Source: a bacterium
GTDB taxonomy: Archaea; Nanoarchaeota; Nanoarchaeia; Woesearchaeales; UBA10216
Length of the DNA: 64,000 nucleotides
Reading direction: 5' to 3'
NCBI GenBank assembly: GCA_024206195.1
Contig: JAAGZO010000437.1
Location: 62,001 to 126,000 of the forward strand
A program made the position numbers and the translations under genes. Shown here one piece after another: positions 1 through 8,524 of this stretch. A model generated the notes under the pieces. The model was not told the DNA's origin. It ran no database searches and worked only from the letters and a program-made list of their open reading frames with translations. Within the stretch, counting starts at the first letter, position 1. Each line of letters begins with the position of its first letter.

Positions 1-1
1 C

Positions 2-3000
2 ATCCACTGGTATGAAAATGATGAGTATGGAGTCAATCGTCCTGTTGGTATGACATTCCAGAGTTGGGCATGGCCTGAAGGATTAAGCAATCGCATCAAT
101 GTTTACAATAATGATCTCTATGATAGCCCGGCAGATTGGATATCACCATTTATTACATGCAGTCCATGGAGTGTATGTGAGAATAATCAATTATACAATC
201 CTCCTGAACCAACACCTGGTAAAGTAGTGATCTCTGATACTGATCATGGATGCGGTCATTGCTGGAAAAATGGTAAACCACTGGAAACATTAGATAAGTG
301 GGTCTGGAAGAGTATGCTGCGAGGCAACAACCCAATACATATGGATGAATACGGTGCATTCGGCCAATACGGCGGCGATCCTTATGATCCTAGTGATCCA
401 TATAATGCAGTTTATGACCAGGTCAGGGATAACATGGGTTATTCTTTAACATATGCTGAAGAAATGAATCTTATAGATATGGTACCTAAGAGCAGTCTTT
501 CGTCAACTGATTTTTGTTTAGCAAAAACAGGATCAAAATATCTTGTATATACAGACGGAGGGCCAATAACTCTTGAGCTTTCTGCAGGAACTTATAAGGA
601 AGTTAAATGGTTGAATATTGAAACAGGAGAAGAAGAAGTCCAATCAGCGGTTACATCTACTGGTTCTAAAAAATTATATTCACCTTTTGGAACTTCTACG
701 CCTGCAGTACTATTCTTGAGAAAGGAATTTGCTGCTCCTGAGCCAGAGCCTGAACCCGAGCCTGAGCCTGAGCCAGAACCTGAACCATCTGAAGATTGTT
801 TTGATCTTGGTTGTTCTTCAGGCAGTTATTGTAAACCAGATGGAACCTGTGGTTCTACAGACAAGAGTATCATCAGTGTTTCTTCTCCAGGTAGTGTGGA
901 TAAAGGAGAAGACTTTACAGTTTATGTAACTGTAGATCCTAATGAGAAGGGTGTTGCAGGTGCGCAATTTGATTTTGCTTTTGATCCGTCTCTTGTTGAG
1001 GTCACTGATGTTAAAGAAGGCGCATTGTTTAAGCAGGGTGGTGTAAGCAGTTATTTCGTTAAAGGAAATGATGATGTTGCAGGTAAAATAATACTTGTGC
1101 AGGGATTAGTCACCAGCGCTGGTGAAACAGTGTCAGGAAAAGAAATATTTGCTGAAATTTCAATGACTGCAAAATCAGCTGGTGCAAGTTCGCTTACTTT
1201 GTCAAATGTAATTATTGGAGACAAAACTGCTCAGGCTTTACCAATTATAGTATCTAATAATGAGGTTACTATTTGCAATTGCCAATCAGGTCAGACCTGT
1301 AATTCGGATGGTAGCTGCTCATCTGAGCCGGAACCTGAACCTCCAGAAATAAAATCACTTATTGTAATATCAGATCAGGAAGCAAACACAATCATGCAGG
1401 TGCTTCCGCTTGCAAGAGAGAATTTAAAGGTTCCATTGTTAATCTATGATTATCAGGCAGAAGATCAGATAATCGACTTTATATCTCAGTTGGATAATGT
1501 GCCATTAGGAATTGCTATTGCAGAGACATCTCAGCTAACAATTCCAGAGACTTTCCTCGCAGATCTTCAGGCGAATATAGACACAAATGTTTTCAGATTA
1601 GATCCAATAGACAGCTATACATATGATGCATGGATAAATGTGCCTGGCGCACCAGAATATGTTGTTGTTGCTGATGAAGAAAAATTCATGCCTTATGCAT
1701 CTGTCTATGCTTACAGAACAAAAAATGCATTTGTAAACACCTTTTCAGAGGCAGAGCAACTTGCTAAGAATGATGATGATGTTGAGGGAATCATTTACTT
1801 TGGAACTGATTCAGCAACAAGGATATCTAACATGGCATCTTCAAATTCAAAATCATTTGAGCATGTGAACACATTAACAAATGCAATGGTAATGCTGACT
1901 CCAAAAGAGCTTAGCAGTACCAATAATATAGTAACTGTAATCCATGAAGATGATGACAGCTCTGCAGATTTTGATGAACAGTACTGGAAGATTGCTCCGA
2001 TCTATGCTGCTCTAAGAAATACCATGATGATTACTGTTGATGGTTCTTCTGCAGAATCAGTTGATGAAAGCATTGATTCAGTTCTTGACAATATTATAGT
2101 TCCTAACAATGAGGAACCAGAGTGTTTGGTTATTGTTGGTCATTGGAATGTGTTCCCTTACAGATTTAAGGATGATAGATTCCAGTATAACCTCGCAGCA
2201 GACGCAATGTATGCTGACAGAGATAATGACGGGTATTATTCACCAGATATGCCTTATGGAAGGATAACTGCATATAATATTGCTGATGCAGCCCTTTTGA
2301 TTAACAGAGGATTCTTCTTTGACAATGAAAAAATGGAAAGAGCTATAGGTGGAGTGTATGTAACTGACTTAACCCTGCAGAACAATAATAGAATGGTTGC
2401 AGCTTTGGAATCCATATATGGTGAGAATAATGTTTTTGCAGAAGGAGATGCAATATCTGACAGCAACTCTCTTACTAACAATCCTTCAAGGAGCGATGTA
2501 TTAGATGCAGCAAAGTCATCAGAGATCATAATTCTTCATGGAGATGGCAATTCTGATTACGTAAGTGCTACGAATCCTGCAATGAGGGGTCAGAATATCA
2601 GGGAAGAGCAGTTCTATCCGCCTAGTTTGTGGTGGTTTGACGCAGATGACACAGGTTCATATTCAGATCCTAACAGTTTAATTGGTCACACAACATCCTC
2701 TGGTGCAGTTAATATAATCTCCCCTGTAGATGAAGCAGGAGCAGATTCAACAAATCTGGAGTGGTATGTAAATTATCTTGTTGCAGGAAACAATATAGGA
2801 AGGGTATTAATGAGAGGTATCGCAGAATGCAGTTCTACTGAAAACTCAGCTACAGATAAACTGCCTCAATTGTATCTGATAGGTGATCCATTAGTCAATT
2901 ATAGAGAAGGCGAACCAGTAGAGCCTGAACCGCCACCACTTCCTCCTCAAGATTGTTTTGATCTTGGTTGTTCTCCAGGTATGTTTTGTAAACCAGATGG

Positions 3001-4597
3001 AATCTGCGGTTATACTGAAGACGTTATTATCACTGTTTCTTCTCCAGGCAGTGTGGATAAAGAAGAAGAATTTACAGTTTATGTAACTGTGGATCCTAAT
3101 AAAGAGCCTATTGCAGGTGTGCAATTTGATTTTGCTTTTGATCCATCTCTTGTTGAGGTCACTGATGTTCAAGAAGGCGCATTGTTTAAGCAGGGTGGCT
3201 CAAACAGTTATTTCGATAAAGGAAATGATGATGTTGCAGGTAAAATAAAACTTGTCCAGGGATTAACCACTACCCCCGGTGAAACCGTTTTAGAAGAAGC
3301 AAGATTTGCTATAATTTCAATGACTGCAAAATCAGCCGGTGCAAGTTTGCTTACTTTGTCAAATGTAATTGTTGGAGACGAAAATGCTCAGGCTTTCCAA
3401 GTTGAAATTTCTAATAATCGGGTAGCGGTTTGCGATTGCCAATCAGGTCAGACATGCCGATCAGATGGCAGCTGCGGATCTGAACCAGTACCTCCTCCAA
3501 TTCCTCCACCTCCTCCGGTTCCTCCAGATCCTGATGCTACACCAGAAACAGAGTCTGTTATACAAGAAGACCTTGTAGTTGCAGCAGGAAGTGAAGTAAC
3601 AATGAAGGTTCCTATTGAGTATCCAGAAGAAGGCACACATATGTCGATAGAAAAGCCGGACTGGCATGATGCAAAAAACATCCGGGTTATGGAAGATGGA
3701 AATCTGGTAACAGTTTGGTATGATGGAGAAAACATTACATGGACAGCTGACAAATCAAAAACAGCACACATTTTCTTTGAAGTTCCTCCTCCTCAGATTG
3801 CTGAAGTAGAAGAAGAAGAGCGCGGAGTATTCTATACAAAGCGTTTCAAAGTATCTGCAGAGAATCATTTCGAGAACGTCTCAGTTACAGTTAATCTTGC
3901 TCCTAATTACAAAACATGGCGCCTCTACTGGCTTGATGGAGGAGACTGGAAGCATGTATCATTAGCATTTAATCTTACTATTGATGGAACCAAAGCAACA
4001 TTCTATGGTTTCGGAACATCTGACCAAGAATTCCGGCTTGAGGGAACAAACTGTACAGATGCTGATGCAGACTCGTTTTTTGCAGAGGGCGGCCAATGCG
4101 GAACAGTAGACTGTAATGACCATGAGTCAACAGTTAATCCTGGAGCAGTAGAATACTGTGGCAGCGGAACAGATGAAGATTGTTCTGGAGCTGATATGCC
4201 TTGCTCTCTTTGCAGAGTTGGTACAATACCTAGAACAGGATGCATGTGTGATGGCCAGAGACACTTTGAGGGTTACTGCTGTTATAACATATTCCAGACA
4301 GATTATTGCACAGTAAGACCTCCACCTTATGTTGAAGAACCAGATGAAGTACCGCCTGAGCCAGAGCCACCAATACCTCCAAAAATAAAACCACCACCAA
4401 AAACTGTGATAAAAAAACCAGTGGCAAAGACCCCTGTTTCAGAAGGTCCTGTTGTAACACCAGATCCAATACCTGCACCAGAAAAAAAATCAGGAGTAAA
4501 CATCACATTAATTTTAGTAATAGTAATTCCAATGATAGTTCTTATAGCATTGGCAGCTGCATACTTCATTAGAAAGAGTCAAAAGCCAATAATTTAG
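2..4597 (+). CDS. Giant cell-surface multidomain protein with two cohesin domains, C-terminal membrane anchor (5' partial)
   Basis: The reading frame is open to the window edge, so the true N-terminus lies outside; the first in-frame ATG is at 50. The N-terminal part (SDTDHG, then WVWKSMLRGNNPIHMDEY) resembles DUF4038/collagen-binding-2 glycoside-hydrolase-like proteins. A Pro-Glu linker (about nt 735-790) is followed by a Cys-rich knot, a cohesin-type domain (about nt 870-1275), a gingipain/C25-like region (nt 1345-2910) without an obvious His/Cys dyad, a second knot-cohesin-knot module (nt 2951-3483), a beta-rich domain, and a MopE-type Asp/Cys motif (CGTVDCND, about nt 4090). A Pro-rich stalk and one membrane helix (nt 4500-4572) with a short basic tail close it. 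Probably anchored in the cytoplasmic membrane and displayed outside. Domain calls come from motif recognition only. Confidence 0.85.
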   Translation: MHWYENDEYGVNRPVGMTFQSWAWPEGLSNRINVYNNDLYDSPADWISPFITCSPWSVCENNQLYNPPEPTPGKVVISDTDHGCGHCWKNGKPLETLDKWVWKSMLRGNNPIHMDEYGAFGQYGGDPYDPSDPYNAVYDQVRDNMGYSLTYAEEMNLIDMVPKSSLSSTDFCLAKTGSKYLVYTDGGPITLELSAGTYKEVKWLNIETGEEEVQSAVTSTGSKKLYSPFGTSTPAVLFLRKEFAAPEPEPEPEPEPEPEPEPSEDCFDLGCSSGSYCKPDGTCGSTDKSIISVSSPGSVDKGEDFTVYVTVDPNEKGVAGAQFDFAFDPSLVEVTDVKEGALFKQGGVSSYFVKGNDDVAGKIILVQGLVTSAGETVSGKEIFAEISMTAKSAGASSLTLSNVIIGDKTAQALPIIVSNNEVTICNCQSGQTCNSDGSCSSEPEPEPPEIKSLIVISDQEANTIMQVLPLARENLKVPLLIYDYQAEDQIIDFISQLDNVPLGIAIAETSQLTIPETFLADLQANIDTNVFRLDPIDSYTYDAWINVPGAPEYVVVADEEKFMPYASVYAYRTKNAFVNTFSEAEQLAKNDDDVEGIIYFGTDSATRISNMASSNSKSFEHVNTLTNAMVMLTPKELSSTNNIVTVIHEDDDSSADFDEQYWKIAPIYAALRNTMMITVDGSSAESVDESIDSVLDNIIVPNNEEPECLVIVGHWNVFPYRFKDDRFQYNLAADAMYADRDNDGYYSPDMPYGRITAYNIADAALLINRGFFFDNEKMERAIGGVYVTDLTLQNNNRMVAALESIYGENNVFAEGDAISDSNSLTNNPSRSDVLDAAKSSEIIILHGDGNSDYVSATNPAMRGQNIREEQFYPPSLWWFDADDTGSYSDPNSLIGHTTSSGAVNIISPVDEAGADSTNLEWYVNYLVAGNNIGRVLMRGIAECSSTENSATDKLPQLYLIGDPLVNYREGEPVEPEPPPLPPQDCFDLGCSPGMFCKPDGICGYTEDVIITVSSPGSVDKEEEFTVYVTVDPNKEPIAGVQFDFAFDPSLVEVTDVQEGALFKQGGSNSYFDKGNDDVAGKIKLVQGLTTTPGETVLEEARFAIISMTAKSAGASLLTLSNVIVGDENAQAFQVEISNNRVAVCDCQSGQTCRSDGSCGSEPVPPPIPPPPPVPPDPDATPETESVIQEDLVVAAGSEVTMKVPIEYPEEGTHMSIEKPDWHDAKNIRVMEDGNLVTVWYDGENITWTADKSKTAHIFFEVPPPQIAEVEEEERGVFYTKRFKVSAENHFENVSVTVNLAPNYKTWRLYWLDGGDWKHVSLAFNLTIDGTKATFYGFGTSDQEFRLEGTNCTDADADSFFAEGGQCGTVDCNDHESTVNPGAVEYCGSGTDEDCSGADMPCSLCRVGTIPRTGCMCDGQRHFEGYCCYNIFQTDYCTVRPPPYVEEPDEVPPEPEPPIPPKIKPPPKTVIKKPVAKTPVSEGPVVTPDPIPAPEKKSGVNITLILVIVIPMIVLIALAAAYFIRKSQKPII
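794..1329 (+). repeat. Cohesin module copy 1 (Cys-knot, cohesin, Cys-knot)
   Basis: Direct repeat inside the surface protein; the partner is at 2951-3483. Both copies begin GATTGTTTTGATCTTGGTTG and encode CFDLGC...CKPDG, a cohesin-like beta domain containing FDFAFDPSLVEVTDV, and a closing C(N/D)CQSGQTC knot. Nucleotide identity is high by eye, which suggests a fairly recent intragenic duplication or continuing gene conversion. Confidence 0.85.
2951..3483 (+). repeat. Cohesin module copy 2
   Basis: Second copy of the module at 794-1329, with the same opening bases and the same knot-cohesin-knot order. Differences are concentrated at the domain edges (for example EDVIITV against DKSIISV). It separates the gingipain-like region from the membrane-proximal part. 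Confidence 0.85.
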
Positions 4598-5412
4598 ATG
4601 TTCTCAGCATCATTTCTGTCATGTATATTCTTCCATCTTCCTGAGAATAAATAGCCCACAAGCTTTCTTTTCTTTGCAAGCTCTGCAAACACATTCTGTT
4701 GCAGGCTCCATGTAATCTCCCCTGTAGGTATTGTGCTGAATATCTCTGGTTCTGCAAAACCTATCATGATTGCTGTAAGGTGCGTTTCTGCTTTCTTTGG
4801 TCTGTCATCATACTTTGTTATCAGGTTTCCTTCAAGATGAACAATAGAAGTTTTGTCCCACTCATTTCTTGTTCCTGAATAAACAACAAGCGTTGCCATC
4901 CCGCTGTTTTTCTTGTGGTATTGTTCAACCTCTTCAAGGTTTATATCAAAGAAGTGATCACATGGAACAAAAAGGAAGGTGCTCTTAACATGACCCTTTG
5001 CAAGTGCAAGCGTCTTTCCTGAGCCAAGATGTTCCTTTTCCTCAAGATACTCAATATCAACACCTAGCCCTTTTCCATCACCAATCTCATTATAGATTGC
5101 AGAAAGAATCTTTTTATCACCTATAATCAAAATGTGGTCATAGTTTATCTTTTTGGCCTTTTCTATTATGTCCTCTATCAGAGTTTTCCCTTTTATCTTC
5201 ACAAGAGGCCTGTAAGTCTTAAGGGATCTAATATACAGGTTCTCTGGTTTCCCTCCTGCAAAAATAACACATCTCTTTTTTTCAGATACATAGCGGTCTA
5301 TTATCTTCTCTATTGCCTGTGAGCGAGAGAAAACAGAGACATTGTCTATCTCCTTGTCAAGTCTACTAAGAACATTTCCATCTATGGATATTGAGACCCT
5401 TGTCTTAACCAT
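4594..5412 (-). CDS. Ribbon-helix-helix DNA-binding domain fused to a sugar-phosphate nucleotidyltransferase-like domain
   Basis: Residues 1-45 form a ribbon-helix-helix: a strand RVSISID, helix NVLSRLDKEI, then SRSQAIEKIIDRYVSEK. Residues about 48-272 are a Rossmann-type nucleotidyltransferase domain (CVIFAGG, KGKTLIEDII, LFVPCDHFFD, ITWSLQQNVFAE). The usual GGxGTRL loop reads AGGKPENLY and the PKP(L/M)LP motif reads YRPLVKI, so catalysis is uncertain and a ligand-sensing role is possible. The gene is divergent from rmlC; its start codon lies in a perfect palindrome (5411-5434) and it shares a TATA region with rmlC. I infer an autoregulated NDP-sugar-related regulator or bifunctional enzyme. 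It converges on the surface-protein gene with a 4-base overlap. Confidence 0.85.
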   Translation of the reverse strand: MVKTRVSISIDGNVLSRLDKEIDNVSVFSRSQAIEKIIDRYVSEKKRCVIFAGGKPENLYIRSLKTYRPLVKIKGKTLIEDIIEKAKKINYDHILIIGDKKILSAIYNEIGDGKGLGVDIEYLEEKEHLGSGKTLALAKGHVKSTFLFVPCDHFFDINLEEVEQYHKKNSGMATLVVYSGTRNEWDKTSIVHLEGNLITKYDDRPKKAETHLTAIMIGFAEPEIFSTIPTGEITWSLQQNVFAELAKKRKLVGYLFSGRWKNIHDRNDAENI

Positions 5413-5434
5413 CGTAATACTCCAGTATTACGAT
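5411..5434. promoter_or_regulatory. Perfect palindromic operator, probably bound by the RHH fusion protein
   Basis: Left arm ATCGTAATACT (5411-5421), a 2-base centre CC, right arm AGTATTACGAT (5424-5434): a perfect 11-bp inverted repeat. It covers the start codon of the minus-strand gene and its expected transcription start, about 25 bp from the shared TATA element. Symmetric sites with short half-sites are typical RHH targets; binding itself is inferred. Confidence 0.7.
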
Positions 5435-5446
5435 AGTAACAACAAG

Positions 5447-5458
5447 TTATATAAATAT
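5447..5458. promoter_or_regulatory. Shared bidirectional TATA element of the RHH-fusion gene and the rml operon
   Basis: TTATATAAATAT reads as a TATA box on both strands. It lies about 37 bp ahead of the rmlC ATG and about 40 bp ahead of the minus-strand ATG. rmlC also has a Shine-Dalgarno-like GAGGTGAT at 5478-5485. Confidence 0.6.
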
Positions 5459-5488
5459 GTTCTGCTTTTCGAATGAAGAGGTGATCTC

Positions 5489-5950
5489 ATGATAGATGGT
5501 GTTAAGATAAAAAATCTGAAGGTTCATGAAGACTATAGAGGAAAGGTAATGGAGATTTTAAGGTCAGATGACAAGGAATTCATCAAATTTGGCCAGGTGT
5601 ATATGACTACTTGCGTACCTGGTGTTGCAAAGGCGTGGCACTATCATCGCATACAGACAGACAGTTTTGCATGCATAAAAGGAAAGGTAAGGCTGGCTCT
5701 TTTTGATTCAAGGCCGGATTCAAAGACAAAGGGAGAGGTTCAGGAGTTCTTGCTCAGTATTGATGAGAACCCCATACTTGTGCAGATACCAAATGGTGTT
5801 TACCATGGTTTTGAATGCGCATCTGATGATGCATGCATCATTGTAAACACACCAACTGAATTTTATAATCACAATGAGCCTGATGAGTACAGGTTGCCAT
5901 TTGACACCAAAGAGATTCCCTTCAAATGGAATGCAACAAAGGGAGGATAA
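5489..5950 (+). CDS. rmlC: dTDP-4-dehydrorhamnose 3,5-epimerase-like cupin (RmlC family)
   Basis: Expected to epimerise dTDP-4-keto-6-deoxyglucose at C3 and C5 in dTDP-L-rhamnose synthesis, in the cytoplasm. The 153-residue single cupin has WHYH at 50-53 (likely catalytic His), a PNGVYHGFEC strand at 101-110 and Tyr126 in the TPTEFYNH segment. It is shorter than the roughly 180-residue bacterial enzymes, so a 3-epimerase-only or WxcM-like role cannot be excluded. It is the first gene of a four-gene operon rmlC-B-D-A, with GAGGTGAT before the ATG. The operon context makes the rhamnose assignment strong. Confidence 0.88.
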   Translation: MIDGVKIKNLKVHEDYRGKVMEILRSDDKEFIKFGQVYMTTCVPGVAKAWHYHRIQTDSFACIKGKVRLALFDSRPDSKTKGEVQEFLLSIDENPILVQIPNGVYHGFECASDDACIIVNTPTEFYNHNEPDEYRLPFDTKEIPFKWNATKGG

Positions 5951-6958
5951 ATGAAAATTCTGATAACTGGTGGTTGTGGCTTCATAGGAAGCAACTTTGT
6001 AAGATACATGATTAAGACATATCCAGATTACAAACTGGTTAATCTTGACAAGCTTACCTATGCAGGTAATCCAGAGAATCTTAAGGATCTTGAAAGCAAC
6101 CCTAACTATGAATTCATTAAGGGTGATATCTGCGACAAAGAGCTTGTTGAAAAGATTGCAAAGGACTGTGATGCAATAATCAACTTTGCTGCAGAAACGC
6201 ATGTTGATCGCTCAATCGGAGATCCAGAGAGCTTCATTAAGACAGATATCTTTGGAACGCACAATCTACTGGAAGCAGCACGCAAATTCAATCTTAAATT
6301 TCTTCAGATAAGCACAGATGAAGTCTACGGCAGCATTGAAAAGGGTTCATTTACCGAGGATTCTACATTAAATCCAAGCAGCCCTTATTCTGCAAGCAAA
6401 ACAGGGGCCGACGTTCTTGTTAGATCATATTTTGTTACATATGGCATGCATGTAATGATAACAAGAAGCTCAAACAACTATGGTCCTTATCAATATCCTG
6501 AAAAATTGATTCCATTGTTTGTAACAAACGCAATGGAAGGCAAGCAGCTTCCGATCTATGGTGATGGAAAACAAGTAAGAGACTGGCTTTTTGTCGAAGA
6601 CAATTGTTCTGCAATTGCAACTGTTTTTCATAAGGGTAAGCCAGGAGAAGTATACAACATAGGGGCAGACAGTGAGAAGACAAATATGGAAATAACAAAA
6701 ACAATACTCAAGAAGCTTGGCAAAACAGAGGAACTAATTCAATACGTAAAAGACAGGCCTGGTCACGATCAAAGATACTCAGTTGATTCCTCCAAAACAA
6801 AGTCGCTTGGCTGGAAACCAACGCACTCATTCGAGGATGCAATGGAACTTACAGTGAACTGGTATAAGAACAACCAGGAATGGTGGACTCCTTTGAAGTC
6901 AGGAGAATTCATTGACTACTACAAAAAGCATTATAACGAAACACACGGGTTGAAATGA
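5951..6958 (+). CDS. rmlB: dTDP-glucose 4,6-dehydratase
   Basis: Converts dTDP-glucose to dTDP-4-keto-6-deoxyglucose with bound NAD. The 335-residue protein is an extended SDR: GGCGFIG at 7-13 (NAD binding), STDEVYG at 121-127 carrying the Thr-Asp-Glu set diagnostic of 4,6-dehydratases, and YSASK at 146-150 (catalytic Tyr and Lys). Further family signatures are SSNNYGPYQYPEKLIP and RPGHDQRYS. Length is normal. The ATG follows the rmlC stop directly, with GGGAGG as ribosome-binding site inside the end of rmlC. Confidence 0.97.
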   Translation: MKILITGGCGFIGSNFVRYMIKTYPDYKLVNLDKLTYAGNPENLKDLESNPNYEFIKGDICDKELVEKIAKDCDAIINFAAETHVDRSIGDPESFIKTDIFGTHNLLEAARKFNLKFLQISTDEVYGSIEKGSFTEDSTLNPSSPYSASKTGADVLVRSYFVTYGMHVMITRSSNNYGPYQYPEKLIPLFVTNAMEGKQLPIYGDGKQVRDWLFVEDNCSAIATVFHKGKPGEVYNIGADSEKTNMEITKTILKKLGKTEELIQYVKDRPGHDQRYSVDSSKTKSLGWKPTHSFEDAMELTVNWYKNNQEWWTPLKSGEFIDYYKKHYNETHGLK

Positions 6959-7770
6959 AAATACTGATTCTTGGTGCAAAAGGGATGCTTGGACATGATC
7001 TAGTTAAAACATTCAAAGAAGAAGAACTCACAGCATGGGATGTTAATGACCTTGACATAACAGATGAAAAAGCAGTTGATGAAAAAATAACTGAACTAAA
7101 GCCAGAAATTGTGATAAATGCTGCTGCATACACAGATGTTGATGGTGCAGAATCAAATAAAGAGCTCTGCTTTAAGATAAATGCATACGCAGTTGGCAAT
7201 ATAGCAAAAGCATGCAGTAAAATAAACGCTTCACTAGTGCACATAAGCACTGATTACATCTTCGATGGCAAGAAAGAGGGATATTCAGAGGATGATGTGC
7301 AAAATCCAATAGGTGTCTATGGAGCTTCAAAAGCACTATCTGAGAAAATAATAAGAGAAAACACGGATAAATACTTCATTGTAAGAACATCCTGGCTCTT
7401 TGGAACTAACGGAAAGAACTTTGTTGAGACAATGCTACGCTTAGGAAAAGAAAAAGAATCACTTGATGTTGTCAATGATCAGTTTGGATGCCCGACATAC
7501 ACAAAAGATTTGGCACTAAAGATCAAAGAGATAATAAAGCAACCATTTGGCATTTATCACGTAACAAACGATAACAGCTGTTCTTGGTATGAGTTTGCAA
7601 AAAAGATTTTTGAACTAGCAGGACTAAAAACAAAGGTTTACCCAGTAACAACCGATAAATTTCCAAGGCCAGCACAAAGACCTAAATTTTCCATACTTCT
7701 CAGTACAAAAATATCAAAACCAAGAAATTGGGAAGATGCATTAAAGGAATATCTCGAGGTGAGAAAATGA
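6955..7770 (+). CDS. rmlD: dTDP-4-dehydrorhamnose reductase
   Basis: Last step of dTDP-L-rhamnose synthesis, an NAD(P)H-dependent reduction at C4. The 271-residue SDR has GAKGMLG at 7-13, INAAAYTDVDGAE at about 55-66, STDYIFDG at 98-105 and YGASK at 122-126. It starts within the rmlB stop (ATGA overlap), which indicates translational coupling, and ends with another ATGA overlap into rmlA. Confidence 0.95.
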   Translation: MKILILGAKGMLGHDLVKTFKEEELTAWDVNDLDITDEKAVDEKITELKPEIVINAAAYTDVDGAESNKELCFKINAYAVGNIAKACSKINASLVHISTDYIFDGKKEGYSEDDVQNPIGVYGASKALSEKIIRENTDKYFIVRTSWLFGTNGKNFVETMLRLGKEKESLDVVNDQFGCPTYTKDLALKIKEIIKQPFGIYHVTNDNSCSWYEFAKKIFELAGLKTKVYPVTTDKFPRPAQRPKFSILLSTKISKPRNWEDALKEYLEVRK

Positions 7771-8492
7771 AAGGAGTAATTCTTGCAGGGGGCTTTGGAA
7801 CAAGGCTTATGCCCTCAACAAAAGTCACAAATAAACATTTGTTGCCTGTTTACAACAAACCAATGATATATTATCCGCTAAACACGCTGAAAAATGCAGG
7901 GATCAAAAAGATAATGATTATCACAGGAAACGATTCAGCAGGAGACTTTATGAAGCTTCTTGGTAGCGGGAGTGAATTAGGTGTTGACATTACATACAAG
8001 ATACAGGACGGAGCAGGTGGAATAGCTCAGGCACTCGCACTTACAGAGGACTTTGTAAATAAGGAAAAATTTGCAATAATCCTTGGAGACAACATCTTTG
8101 AAGATGATATAAAAAAAGCAGCTGATTCTTTTGAAAAGGATAGCATAGGGGCCAGTCTTTTCCTTAAAGAGGTTCCTGACCCAGCGCGCTTTGGTGTTGC
8201 AGACATAGAAGGAGACAAAATAACCTCTATTGAAGAAAAGCCAAAAAATCCAAAGACCAATCTTGCAGTAACAGGCCTCTACATGTATGATGGCAGCACA
8301 GTATTTGACATAATCAAAAACCTGAAGCCATCTGATCGTGGTGAGCTGGAGATAACAGATGTAAACAATGAATACCTCACTAGAAATTCATTGAAGTATG
8401 CAAAACTATCCGGATTCTGGTCAGATGCAGGCACGTTCCCATCTCTTTACAGGGCAGCGGCATTTGCCCATGAGAAAGAGGAAAAAGCATAA
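7767..8492 (+). CDS. rmlA: Glucose-1-phosphate thymidylyltransferase
   Basis: Makes dTDP-glucose from glucose-1-phosphate and dTTP, the first committed step for rhamnose. It has GGFGTRL at 8-14, NKHLLPVYNKPM, LGDNIFEDD at about 102-110, an EEKPKNPKTN segment and DRGELEITDVN. At 241 residues it is the short form. The start at 7767 was chosen over an upstream in-frame ATG at 7728 because it gives the family N-terminus MKGVILAGG, overlaps the rmlD stop as ATGA and has GAGGTG just upstream. Confidence 0.95.
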   Translation: MKGVILAGGFGTRLMPSTKVTNKHLLPVYNKPMIYYPLNTLKNAGIKKIMIITGNDSAGDFMKLLGSGSELGVDITYKIQDGAGGIAQALALTEDFVNKEKFAIILGDNIFEDDIKKAADSFEKDSIGASLFLKEVPDPARFGVADIEGDKITSIEEKPKNPKTNLAVTGLYMYDGSTVFDIIKNLKPSDRGELEITDVNNEYLTRNSLKYAKLSGFWSDAGTFPSLYRAAAFAHEKEEKA

Positions 8493-8493
8493 C

Positions 8494-8502
8494 TATTATA
8501 TA
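8494..8502 (+). promoter_or_regulatory. TATA box for the glycosyltransferase at 8525
   Basis: TATTATATA is centred about 27 bp before the ATG, consistent with a leaderless transcript that starts a new unit after the rml operon. Confidence 0.55.
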
Positions 8503-8524
8503 CCAATTTTTTTCCCTTATATAT

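Noticed and set aside
735..790. Pro-Glu repeat as a possible tandem DNA repeat element
   Set aside because: It is a low-complexity protein linker between domains, common in surface proteins.
1345..2910. Active gingipain protease domain in the surface protein
   Set aside because: Fold-like features are present, but I could not find the conserved His and Cys pair, so no catalytic claim is made.
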